The notes below the pieces were generated by a model. That model saw only the letters and a program-made list of their open reading frames with translations, was not told the origin of the DNA and did no database searches. From assembly GCA_039026555.1 (NCBI GenBank), contig JBCCMB010000063.1, positions 1 to 14,775 of the forward strand: 14,775 bases of DNA, read 5' to 3'. The stretch comes from JBCCMB01 sp039026555 (GTDB lineage: Bacteria > Pseudomonadota > Alphaproteobacteria > Caulobacterales > Hyphomonadaceae). This document shows positions 1 through 7,038 of this stretch, in pieces. Every line of letters begins with the position of its first letter. The first letter of the stretch is position 1. Position numbers and translations under genes: made by a program.

Positions 1-372
1 CGCCACAAAGACCTTATCCTGTGGAACGGGCGCAATATTTGGCCGCAAGACATTGAGTGGGCTGCGGAAAAAGCAGGCGGTCGGCATATCCCAAAGGCGG
101 CGGCGTTTACTTTGTCCGATGACGAGGGTAACGGACACATCTATCTCCTCGCCGAGTGTAAATCGCGGGAACCCGATCAAAGGCAGGCTTTGTTGTCGGA
201 CGTCACCGCAAATGTCCGTCAGGCTGTTGGGGCGCCGATTGAAGTCATTTTTGTTCCGACGCGCAGCTTGATTATGACATCATCAGGAAAACTCAGCCGG
301 ATGCGAACTCGACAGAAATTCATATCCGGAGATTTTGAAATGAGGCGCGCCGTCCCTGAATTAGTTGGGTGA
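1..372 (+). CDS. Acyl-AMP/acyl-ACP synthetase, C-terminal end (5' partial)
   Basis: The reading frame is open from the first base and ends at TGA 370-372, so only the last 123 residues are seen. The fragment matches the mobile C-terminal subdomain of the ANL adenylating superfamily. It opens with the hinge-like RHKDLILWNGRNIWPQDIE, which resembles the 'GRxKDxIxxxGxNIxPxDIE' hinge of fatty-acyl-AMP ligases. Near the end, TSSGKLSR holds the Lys (codon 289-291) that corresponds to the A10 catalytic lysine used in adenylation. Enzymes of this family activate a fatty acid as acyl-AMP and pass it to a phosphopantetheine thiol. Being coupled to cerR, an ACP gene and spt, this one most likely charges the ACP encoded at 1336-1584, as the acyl-ACP synthetase does in the Caulobacter ceramide cluster. 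That substrate is inferred from context. The stop overlaps the proposed GTG start of the next gene in GTGA. Confidence 0.85.
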   Translation, partial: RHKDLILWNGRNIWPQDIEWAAEKAGGRHIPKAAAFTLSDDEGNGHIYLLAECKSREPDQRQALLSDVTANVRQAVGAPIEVIFVPTRSLIMTSSGKLSRMRTRQKFISGDFEMRRAVPELVG

Positions 373-1310
373 CAGAGCCCGCCGCATGTGCCGCGGACCA
401 AGGGATGATTGCGATAACAGGTGCGACGGGATTTGTCGGATCTCACCTTTTGTCTCGCTTAGACCAGCTTAATGAGCCGACACGGGCGCTCGTCCGCAAT
501 AAGCGAAATCGAACGTTGCACCTTCCGGATTCCACACAAACCATCTTTGGGTCGTTAGAAGATCTTGGCGCCCTTTCGAAATTTCTCGATGGCGCGCGTG
601 CCTGCATCCATGTGGCGGGCGCGACGACATCGCTAGGCGCGAATGATTTCCACGCGGCGAATGTGGTCGGTACATACAACATGGCTGCCGGCGCTATGGC
701 GGCCGGAGTGGAGCATTTCATTTATGTTTCATCACAGGCAGCTCAGGCGCCGCGGATCTCGGATTATGCGGCGTCGAAAGCCATCGGCGAAATCGCCCTG
801 AGACCTTTTGACGCGAACATGAAAATTACGATCATCCGCCCCCCGGCCGTCATCGGTCCGGGCGATCCCATGCTACAACCGATGTTCGATCTTATCCGCC
901 TCGGCTGGTTGCCGGCTCCAGCTGAACCAAAAGGACGCACGAGAGAATTTGCGGTCATCTCGGTTTATGATCTGGTGTCTCAAATCATCGCATGCGCGCG
1001 AGCGCCGGAGAACGCCGAACCCCTTATCGAACCATGTTCGGTGTCATCGACAAATTGGAGCCAGATCGCATCCGTGGTCAGCGAGGTGCTGGAACGAAAT
1101 GTGCGAGTGCTGCGAATCTTACCGGCCGTGATGAAAGGGGCCGGCTATTGCGCTGACGGATTAGCGGCATTGACGAGACGCCCGCTACCGCTCTCTCATC
1201 AAAAAGTGCGAGAGCTATTAGCGATAGATTGGACCTATGACCATCCGGCGCGCGACGCGATGACCTTAAAGCAGATGTTCGCGGCTTGCCTGGTGGATCA
1301 GCGACCATGA
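369..1310 (+). CDS. cerR: NAD(P)-dependent epimerase/SDR, ceramide reductase type
   Basis: This is an extended short-chain dehydrogenase of 313 residues from the GTG, or 301 from an in-frame ATG at 405. The Rossmann glycine motif GATGFVG lies at residues 18-24 and the active-site YAASK (Tyr133, Lys137) follows a conserved serine pair at 121-122. In Caulobacter the SDR next to spt reduces the keto group of the sphingoid intermediate; position and sequence here support the same role, probably on the inner membrane. The GTG at 369 overlaps the upstream stop (GTGA), which favours coupling. The ATG at 405 gives a protein beginning MIAITGATGFVG, the more usual N-terminus for the family, with AAGGG immediately upstream and so poorly spaced. 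The start is therefore unsettled. An alternative reading is a general NDUFA9-like epimerase, but the operon makes the sphingolipid role much more likely. Confidence 0.85.
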   Translation: MTEPAACAADQGMIAITGATGFVGSHLLSRLDQLNEPTRALVRNKRNRTLHLPDSTQTIFGSLEDLGALSKFLDGARACIHVAGATTSLGANDFHAANVVGTYNMAAGAMAAGVEHFIYVSSQAAQAPRISDYAASKAIGEIALRPFDANMKITIIRPPAVIGPGDPMLQPMFDLIRLGWLPAPAEPKGRTREFAVISVYDLVSQIIACARAPENAEPLIEPCSVSSTNWSQIASVVSEVLERNVRVLRILPAVMKGAGYCADGLAALTRRPLPLSHQKVRELLAIDWTYDHPARDAMTLKQMFAACLVDQRP

Positions 1311-1335
1311 ACACGCATCTTGTCGGGGTGGTACA

Positions 1336-1584
1336 TTGACCGAAAAATCAAAGATATTTGCGACCATATACGCCGTACTTGCCGAGTACATCCCAGAAGG
1401 GAAGGAAATCACGGGAGATACCCGGATTGTTGCTGATTTGGAAATCGACTCGGTAGATGTTTTCGACCTTATTATGGAAGTTGAAGATGCTTATGATATT
1501 AGTATCTCAATGGAATTGATTTCGACCACGCACACCGTGGGGGAACTCGTTGACGTAGTGGATGACTTGATCGGTGCTGGCTAA
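1336..1584 (+). CDS. Acyl carrier protein dedicated to sphingolipid synthesis
   Basis: An 82-residue acidic protein with the ACP four-helix pattern. Ser39 in EIDSVDVFDL is the expected 4'-phosphopantetheine site (DSxD form rather than the commoner DSLD/DSLS). The start is TTG at 1336: no ATG or GTG lies in frame upstream and the next Met falls after the carrier serine. GGGGTGG at 1325-1331 is a good ribosome binding site. The gene sits between cerR and spt, overlaps spt by 11 bp, and lies in the same operon as an acyl-AMP ligase. It is therefore inferred to carry the acyl chain that Spt condenses with serine, as in Caulobacter. A primary fatty-acid-synthesis ACP would normally be found beside fabG/fabF, which are absent here. 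Confidence 0.92.
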   Translation: MTEKSKIFATIYAVLAEYIPEGKEITGDTRIVADLEIDSVDVFDLIMEVEDAYDISISMELISTTHTVGELVDVVDDLIGAG

Positions 1585-2767
1585 AACCAAACAAAACAAG
1601 CCGTTGTTTGAAAAATTCGCGGCGGTTAACGAACGTCATGAATTAGCGAAAATGCTCGGTCAGAGCCCTATCGGTGTTCCGTTTGACAAGATTTTGTCGC
1701 CGACGCGGGCGCTGTTTAAAGGTCGCGACATCGTATTGGTCGGGACCAACAACTATCTTGGTTTGACATTCAACGAGAACGTGCGCCGATCGATGATAGA
1801 GTCCATCGAAACACTCGGTTCAGCGACGACAGGCAGTCGGCAAGCAAACGGCACTTATGCAGAACACGCGAATTTGGAGCAAGAGCTCCAAACCTTCTTT
1901 GAAATGCAAAGCGCCATTGTCTTCACCACAGGCTACCAAACCAATTTAGGCGCGATCAGCGCGCTGGCGGCTGGGGACGATCACATATTGATCGACGCCG
2001 ACAGTCACGCTTGCATTTATGATGCATGTCGCCTCACCGATGCTGCAACGCATAGGTTTCGACACAATGATCCGGAGAATCTGAACAAGCGATTGCAGCG
2101 CCTGCCGGAAACGGGCGGACGCCTTGTCGTCGTTGAAGGCATGTACTCCATGTTTGGCGATGTCGCTCCGCTCGCTGAATTGGTGGACGTGGCGCATGCA
2201 AATGACGCTATGATTTTCGTTGATGAGGCGCACTCAGTTGGGTGTTTCGGAGAAAACGGGCGCGGCATCTCCGAAGCGCAGGGCGTGCTCAAGGACGTCG
2301 ACTTTCTATCCGGGACCTTCTCGAAAAGCCTTGCTTCCATTGGCGGCTTCTGCGTGTCGAAGCATTTCGAGTTCGAGCGCGTTCGTCTGATCAGTCGCGC
2401 ATACATGTTCACGGCGTCGGGCGCACCCGCGAATATTTCAGCCGCGCGGGCCGCGCTCCAAGAATTACAAGCTATGCCGGAGTTACGCGAGTCGTTATGG
2501 GCTAGGTCAAATCGACTTCATAGCGGACTTTCCAAGATGGGGTTTGATTTGTGCGCGCCGGCGTCGCCCGTGATCGCCGTTAGACGACCAGACGAAGCGA
2601 CTGCGGTGCGGGAATGGAACCAACTTTTTGAGCAGGGCGTATATGTCAATCTTGCTGTCCCTCCGGCCACGCCGGGCGGTACTAGCTTATTGCGATTGAG
2701 CGTTAGCGCGGCGCATACGGAAGACGAGATCGACCAAGTGCTTAAGGCGTTCTCAAACCTCGCCTGA
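1574..2767 (+). CDS. spt: Serine palmitoyltransferase
   Basis: A 397-residue, cytosolic-looking PLP enzyme of the alpha-oxoamine synthase family (Spt, KBL, BioF, HemA). It joins serine to an acyl thioester with loss of CO2, giving 3-ketodihydrosphingosine, the first step of ceramide synthesis. Visible landmarks are NNYLGL at 59-64, the substrate-binding TGSRQANGT at 86-94, DADSH with His145 (expected to stack on PLP), VDEAHS with Asp217 and His220, and the PLP lysine Lys251 in GTFSKS. The TFSKS..(S/T)(I/V)GGF context resembles bacterial Spt more than BioF or KBL. The GTG start at 1574 overlaps the ACP stop by 11 bp, consistent with translational coupling. Length fits bacterial Spt (about 400-420). 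There is no membrane segment. Confidence 0.93.
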   Translation: MLAKTKQNKPLFEKFAAVNERHELAKMLGQSPIGVPFDKILSPTRALFKGRDIVLVGTNNYLGLTFNENVRRSMIESIETLGSATTGSRQANGTYAEHANLEQELQTFFEMQSAIVFTTGYQTNLGAISALAAGDDHILIDADSHACIYDACRLTDAATHRFRHNDPENLNKRLQRLPETGGRLVVVEGMYSMFGDVAPLAELVDVAHANDAMIFVDEAHSVGCFGENGRGISEAQGVLKDVDFLSGTFSKSLASIGGFCVSKHFEFERVRLISRAYMFTASGAPANISAARAALQELQAMPELRESLWARSNRLHSGLSKMGFDLCAPASPVIAVRRPDEATAVREWNQLFEQGVYVNLAVPPATPGGTSLLRLSVSAAHTEDEIDQVLKAFSNLA

Positions 2768-2768
2768 T

Positions 2769-3707
2769 CTATCGAAACGCGCCCTTCCGGAACAGTCGCC
2801 ACGCCAAGACCGGGGCATGCAGCAATGGATATTTGGACGCATGGTCGCTGATCTCGATTTCGGCGCCGCTATGGGATTTTATTTTCTCCAACACATATTC
2901 AAGCCCGGCGTCGAACGTAAAAAACGCTTTCAACACACGAAATGCGCCCATTGGTTTGCAGACAATCCGCCGGCCAAGCCAACGAAGGCGGCATAGACTG
3001 CGGCGAAGCCAGCCCGCGTCGGGAAGCGCAACAGACGCCCTCGATGCGCCCGCTGAAAACATGGCGACCGATAATTGCGCATAACGATCGGCATGCTTTG
3101 CGACGATTTGCTTTGAGCGCCCGCCTGCGTCTTCGGGGCGAAGCTCAGTTTTGTAACTCTCCATCAGGCCGCGTTCCCAAATCTTCGTCGCCTCGATATC
3201 GCCATTGAGGAGCGGCGCGGTCTCTGCAAGGAAGTGACGGATCGCATGGGCCAATGTGTCGAGAAGATCGTCGCGCAGCTCAGCGCTGCTGCAAATCAAA
3301 AGGGTTGGTTGCGCAAATCGCGCCCAAAGCATCGACTCAAAAGCTGCGCCGCGAGCTCTTCTTCGGAAGGCAGACAAGCTGACGATGGAATACTTGCTGC
3401 GCAAACGCTCGCCGTCAGGCCCTTCCGCTTCACAATAATGCACGCTTGGGGGCGCGAGAAAGGACCCGAGCTGTTTCAGGCCGACGCCATGGACGTCACT
3501 ATAGGAGTCAACGAGTACGTAAAAGTCGAGCATCTTTCCCGACGCTTCGCCCGCGCGAAGACTAGATCCATAAAACAAGAGCGCCTTTACGGCGTCGCCA
3601 TGCTTGTGACGAATCTCCGTCACCAAGGCTTCGGCCCGATCTCCAATGGGGCGTTGTTCGCGTTCTATAATGCTCCGCAATCGCGCGAGTTCCGCCGCGT
3701 CGCTCAC
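2769..3707 (-). CDS. Nucleotidyltransferase-fold protein of the ceramide head-group operon
   Basis: This 312-residue protein starts at GTG (3707-3705), overlapping the kinase stop in GTGA. The region LLFYGSSLRAGEASGK at 43-58, followed by LDFYVLVDSY at 60-69, resembles the polymerase-beta-type nucleotidyltransferase signature hG[GS]..[DE]h[DE]h. However, the second acidic position holds Tyr63 (Asp61-Phe-Tyr63), so catalysis by the usual metal site is in doubt. The C-terminal part is basic and hydrophobic (about 230-312: WLRRSLCRLRWLGRRI, FRVLKAFFTF) and may contact the membrane. It is the last gene of the LptF/LptG-like and lipid kinase operon. Caulobacter also has neighbouring genes beside its ceramide kinase that are needed for ceramide phosphoglycerate, and this may be a counterpart of one of them (from memory, not verified). 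The reaction is unknown; transfer or modification of the head group is an inference. Confidence 0.75.
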   Translation of the reverse strand: MSDAAELARLRSIIEREQRPIGDRAEALVTEIRHKHGDAVKALLFYGSSLRAGEASGKMLDFYVLVDSYSDVHGVGLKQLGSFLAPPSVHYCEAEGPDGERLRSKYSIVSLSAFRRRARGAAFESMLWARFAQPTLLICSSAELRDDLLDTLAHAIRHFLAETAPLLNGDIEATKIWERGLMESYKTELRPEDAGGRSKQIVAKHADRYAQLSVAMFSAGASRASVALPDAGWLRRSLCRLRWLGRRIVCKPMGAFRVLKAFFTFDAGLEYVLEKIKSHSGAEIEISDHASKYPLLHAPVLAWRLFRKGAFR

Positions 3708-4669
3708 CGGATAAACTCCAGATTCGGAGAGACCGTTACTTTAAAGGTTTGGTCTCTCGGCATGGGCAATTCTTCGCCGTCAAGAATAACCGGCCCGTCG
3801 GTTCGAAAGACCATGTTGGAGCACCCCTCGCTCGTCAAACCATGCGTCTCAAGTGATTTTGGAGCGCCGCCGAGGACAGCCTTTGCAATTCCCCGCCTCA
3901 TACGGCGAATGGGCCACGCCGCATGGGTGAAACCGATCGGGGCGTCGCCGCGTTCCCAAAACGGGCTCAATCCGAGGCTCAACTCGCGGAATGTGGAGAG
4001 GATCGAAAAGGTTTGTTCAGACGCGGCGCTCGGCGCTCCATCAGTGAGGCGCGTAAATGAAGACGCGCGAATGAGCGGCAGCCCGTCTGAAGACTTGGTT
4101 GATCGAGGGAACAGGATGAGCTGCAGGATCGCGCGGGCGATGGAGACAGCGCCGCGCGTTTTCCCATGAAGGTTCTTTTGCGTGTAAAGCATCAAACGGG
4201 CCAAAGAGCCTGTAGACAGTAAGAAGCCGACAAACGGTGTTTTTGTTTCGGACGTTTCCACCAGCAAAGCCTTGTGGGTCGCAATCTCTGTTTGAGCGTT
4301 GCGCTGTAAGCGGCCGTTGAGCTGTTGTTTCAAACTGTCGGAATCAACGTTTCTTAGGCCAAAAACCTCGTGCGCCAGATTAGTGCTCCCGCCGGGAAGA
4401 ATGCCAAGGCGCGGCATCGCACGCCCAGCGGAGCGTTCCGCAAAACAGGTGGTGAGCGCCGCAAGAACGGTTCCATCTCCCCCTTCCACATAAATTGTAT
4501 CTTTGCCTTGCCGTAACAACGGAGCAAGCGTTTCATCAAGCGGCGTGCGGCCGTCGAAATACACCGTCGGAATGTCGCGATGGTGAAAGGCGACACGCGA
4601 CAGTATAGACCCGTGCACGTTCACTTTGTGGCTTTTCGGATTGATGACGAAGACTGGGGATTGCGTCAT
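3704..4669 (-). CDS. cpgB: Diacylglycerol-kinase-fold lipid kinase, probable ceramide kinase
   Basis: A 321-residue protein with the DAGK catalytic fold: an N-terminal VINPKS strand-loop (8-13), the nucleotide-binding GGDGT at 63-67, LPGGSTN at 91-97 (the variant of the usual PxGTxND) and a C-terminal DGEE at 297-300. These motifs are those of the YegS/DgkB/sphingosine kinase superfamily, which phosphorylates lipid hydroxyls with ATP at the cytosolic face of the membrane. In Caulobacter the homologous gene near spt (CpgB) makes ceramide 1-phosphate. The same position here, convergent with spt, supports ceramide as substrate, but diacylglycerol or the sphingoid base cannot be excluded from sequence. 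ATG 4669-4667 overlaps the stop of the upstream LptG-like gene (ATGA), with AGGTGA just upstream as ribosome binding site. The symbol is given by homology and context. Confidence 0.85.
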   Translation of the reverse strand: MTQSPVFVINPKSHKVNVHGSILSRVAFHHRDIPTVYFDGRTPLDETLAPLLRQGKDTIYVEGGDGTVLAALTTCFAERSAGRAMPRLGILPGGSTNLAHEVFGLRNVDSDSLKQQLNGRLQRNAQTEIATHKALLVETSETKTPFVGFLLSTGSLARLMLYTQKNLHGKTRGAVSIARAILQLILFPRSTKSSDGLPLIRASSFTRLTDGAPSAASEQTFSILSTFRELSLGLSPFWERGDAPIGFTHAAWPIRRMRRGIAKAVLGGAPKSLETHGLTSEGCSNMVFRTDGPVILDGEELPMPRDQTFKVTVSPNLEFIR

Positions 4670-5721
4670 TTCACCTGCTCAACATTGAGATTGAGATGAA
4701 TACCCAATCCCAATAGCAAAGCGATCGGAAGACCAATGGCCATGGGCAGAGAGACGGTGCCGCTCTCCGCAACCGTTTTAAGAACACCGTCGAAAATGAT
4801 ATAGCCAAACCCAATGGCGATCCCGATGATAAGGCGTTGATCGCTGGTTTGTCGTCGTCCTAACGCCTGCATCAACGGGACCGCGACCAGCACAAACCCC
4901 AGCGCTATGATCGGCATTGTAATGCGATCAAAGAACCAAACGAGATAGGCAGTCGACGGCCTGACGCCGGAGCCCCTAAGTTGCGAAAGCTTGTACTGGT
5001 CGCTGAGAGACAAATTGCGCGGCGAAGTGCCCAACTTTTGCAGCGTCGACGGCGTCTGATCTGTTCGCCAGACTTGAAGCGGAGCGATATCCGTATAGTC
5101 GAGGCTAACGGTGTCGGGATTGCTTAAAACCCAGCCGCCGCCCTCAAATCGAGCCCGGTCCGCATGCGTGACCGTCGAAATCTTCCCCGCCCCTTCTCGG
5201 CTGTAAACAACAACCTCTGACAATTCCGAACCGCGAACACCGCCGATTTCTACGAAGGTCGTCCCGTCTGCGATCCATAAGGTTCGAGGTTTTCCATCAT
5301 CTTCTTGGGTAAACGCGTCCGCGCCGAGCCAATTCTCTAGTACGGAGACCGTGCGGGGCATGGTCTGGTCTATAAACACCAGAGATGTGATGGAGATGAC
5401 CAACACCGCTGGCGTAAGCGCCCTGAACTGCATGAGTGGAGAGACGCTCATCGAGACAAATCCGATCAATTCTTGCCGACGGATGAGAGAGACGAAGGTG
5501 AGAAGCAGGCTGACAAACAACGCGAAAATGAAGATGCGATTGTAGAGGGACGGCAAACGCAGAAAGGTATATTTTAGGGCGTCTAACGAGGTTGCGTCGT
5601 CGGGGAGGATATCTGCAGCGCCAATCGAATCGACAACGCTCAACAGCGCTAAAAGCGCGAACGTCGTGACAAACCAACGGGCTATGAACAGTTTCCCAAA
5701 GTAATCGCGAACCATCTTCAT
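4666..5721 (-). CDS. LptG-like YjgP/YjgQ family permease
   Basis: A 351-residue inner-membrane protein with the LptF/LptG plan. Hydrophobic segments lie at about 12-32, 60-80 and 100-120, then a hydrophilic periplasmic stretch of about 130 residues (about 125-255, expected beta-jellyroll), then segments at about 262-285, 297-317 and 325-345. SLIRRQELIGFVSMSVSP (78-95) corresponds to the coupling-helix region of the family that contacts the ATPase LptB. In LPS transport, LptF and LptG form the transmembrane half of the LptB2FG exporter that pulls lipid from the outer leaflet of the inner membrane. Here the gene is coupled to a lipid kinase by an ATGA overlap and not to lptD or surA, so it is probably a paralogue serving sphingolipid export. 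That role is inferred. A second Met at residue 3 is an alternative start. Confidence 0.88.
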   Translation of the reverse strand: MKMVRDYFGKLFIARWFVTTFALLALLSVVDSIGAADILPDDATSLDALKYTFLRLPSLYNRIFIFALFVSLLLTFVSLIRRQELIGFVSMSVSPLMQFRALTPAVLVISITSLVFIDQTMPRTVSVLENWLGADAFTQEDDGKPRTLWIADGTTFVEIGGVRGSELSEVVVYSREGAGKISTVTHADRARFEGGGWVLSNPDTVSLDYTDIAPLQVWRTDQTPSTLQKLGTSPRNLSLSDQYKLSQLRGSGVRPSTAYLVWFFDRITMPIIALGFVLVAVPLMQALGRRQTSDQRLIIGIAIGFGYIIFDGVLKTVAESGTVSLPMAIGLPIALLLGLGIHLNLNVEQVK

Positions 5722-6902
5722 GGGGACGTCTCTTCAGGATTGCTTTCAGAACCAAAGAGGCGCGGCAAATGGATGTCGGGCAAGGCGGACAATGGAGGCT
5801 GCGCCATCGTCGTCGCGCTGCGAAGAAAGAGCTTCACCGCAAGGAAGCCGACGACGCCGATCACCGCCCAGCTCCCCGCCCAAGCGGGCACGGCGCCATC
5901 TATCGCAAGGGATTTGGCGAATTCCAGCAATTGCTGGATCGTGATGAGGGTGACCAATCCAATCAAAACCGCGTTTGACGGCGGATTCCGGCCATAGCTC
6001 AGGCCGAAGGGAACCGCGATCAAAGGAAGAAGCAATACCAGGACGACGCGCGCCAGCTGGTCATGCAAGGAGGCGGCCGCTTCGATCGGGTCGATATCGC
6101 CGCTCGTGGATTGAGGCCCGCCTGTCGCGGCGCCCCATAACTCCCATAATGTTAGTTCGCGAACGTCCTTTCCGCGCGCCCGAAACTCGGTAAGCGCATC
6201 TGGCGGCCGCCATTTTAAAGAGTCAAACTCAACGCGCGACTTGAGCGTATGCTCTGGCCGCAAGTCCGCACCCATGCCTTTCTCGAGCTGGATAATCCCG
6301 ATGGTTCCTTCTTCGCGGATGAGGGCTCCAGTCGGCGCTGTGATAACGCGCTGGCCGCCGTCAGGCAGTCGTTCTAGAATGAACGTGCTGGCCAAAGCGC
6401 CATCTCTGGGATCGACATTTTCGGTCCAGACGGTCCAATCTTCAGCTTCTACAAATTTACCCTCGATAAAAACGGTTTCTACGCTCGATTCTGCGATCGA
6501 ACTCACCACGCTTCGATATTCATAACGCGATATTGGCTGCAAAATTCCGGATGTGATTAAGAGCGCGGTAGCGAGTATAATCGCCACAATCATAAAAGGT
6601 CTGGAGATCATGAATAATGATTTTCCAACGCCCCAGACCGCGACCAATTCTCCGCTACGGCTGATCCGGCTCACGGTGATCAACACGGCGAGGAAGAAAG
6701 CTGCGGGAATGCCAATGCCGGCGTAATGCGGAACCAGATTCGCAAGCATGTAAACGGCTTCGCCCAAATTGCCGGGCGAACGAGACACCAAATCGGCGAT
6801 CCGCAACAAACGTTCGAGCAAGAGAATGCTCACGACGAGCAGCAAAAGCCCGCAAAACACGCGCACGCATTCGCCAAAAATGTATCGCTGAATCCTCTGC
6901 AT
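5718..6902 (-). CDS. LptF-like YjgP/YjgQ family permease
   Basis: A 394-residue membrane protein beginning MQRIQRYIFGECVRVF, the typical LptF N-terminus in which an amphipathic start leads into the first membrane helix (about 13-33). Further hydrophobic segments fall at about 55-78, 100-122, 283-303, 310-328 and 340-360. The periplasmic domain is about 125-275, and ITVSRISRSGELVAVWGVG (75-93) is the coupling-helix region. The frame runs open to 7046, but the extra 48 codons are hydrophilic, unlike the family, and would overlap the divergent DUF2141 gene, so ATG 6902-6900 is chosen; the ribosome binding site there is weak. The C-terminal tail (about 362-394) is Pro- and Glu-rich. It heads the four-gene minus-strand operon and overlaps the LptG-like gene by 4 bp. 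No LptA, LptB or LptC is encoded in this window, so the pair would have to borrow an ATPase from elsewhere. Confidence 0.88.
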   Translation of the reverse strand: MQRIQRYIFGECVRVFCGLLLLVVSILLLERLLRIADLVSRSPGNLGEAVYMLANLVPHYAGIGIPAAFFLAVLITVSRISRSGELVAVWGVGKSLFMISRPFMIVAIILATALLITSGILQPISRYEYRSVVSSIAESSVETVFIEGKFVEAEDWTVWTENVDPRDGALASTFILERLPDGGQRVITAPTGALIREEGTIGIIQLEKGMGADLRPEHTLKSRVEFDSLKWRPPDALTEFRARGKDVRELTLWELWGAATGGPQSTSGDIDPIEAAASLHDQLARVVLVLLLPLIAVPFGLSYGRNPPSNAVLIGLVTLITIQQLLEFAKSLAIDGAVPAWAGSWAVIGVVGFLAVKLFLRSATTMAQPPLSALPDIHLPRLFGSESNPEETSP

Positions 6903-7038
6903 ACGCACGATTAGCTTACTTTTCGAATGTGCACACCTATTCGTGCTCGCAACGCTGGAAAGTTTCCAACAAGGCGACTTGTCTGCAATGGCTCGCTTTC
7001 CGCCTAGTTTTTGACACGAGCGTGAGAGACAAAGAGGA
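6903..7038. promoter_or_regulatory. Divergent intergenic region, likely holding both operon promoters
   Basis: This 136-bp non-coding stretch separates the minus-strand LptF-like operon from the plus-strand DUF2141/bCerS operon, so promoters for both should lie here. I could not find a convincing -35/-10 pair on either strand. It contains the perfect inverted repeat listed separately at 6956-6968. The promoter role is inferred from gene orientation only. Confidence 0.5.
6956..6968. repeat. Perfect 13-bp palindrome in the divergent promoter region
   Basis: TGGAAAGTTTCCA has two 6-bp arms around a single central base. It lies about midway between the divergent start codons at 6902 and 7039, where an operator controlling both operons could sit. 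Only one copy was noticed, and it may be chance. The regulator, if any, is unknown. Confidence 0.35.

Noticed and set aside
3234..4169. Long plus-strand ORF of 311 codons opposite the kinase and nucleotidyltransferase-fold genes
   Set aside because: It is antisense to two genes with clear family motifs and 4-bp coupling; its protein has no recognisable domain and is a by-product of codon bias.
7011..7016. TTGACA, a perfect -35 hexamer upstream of the DUF2141 gene
   Set aside because: A -10 at 17 bp spacing would fall on GAGGAA, overlapping the ribosome binding site and the start codon, and does not resemble TATAAT.
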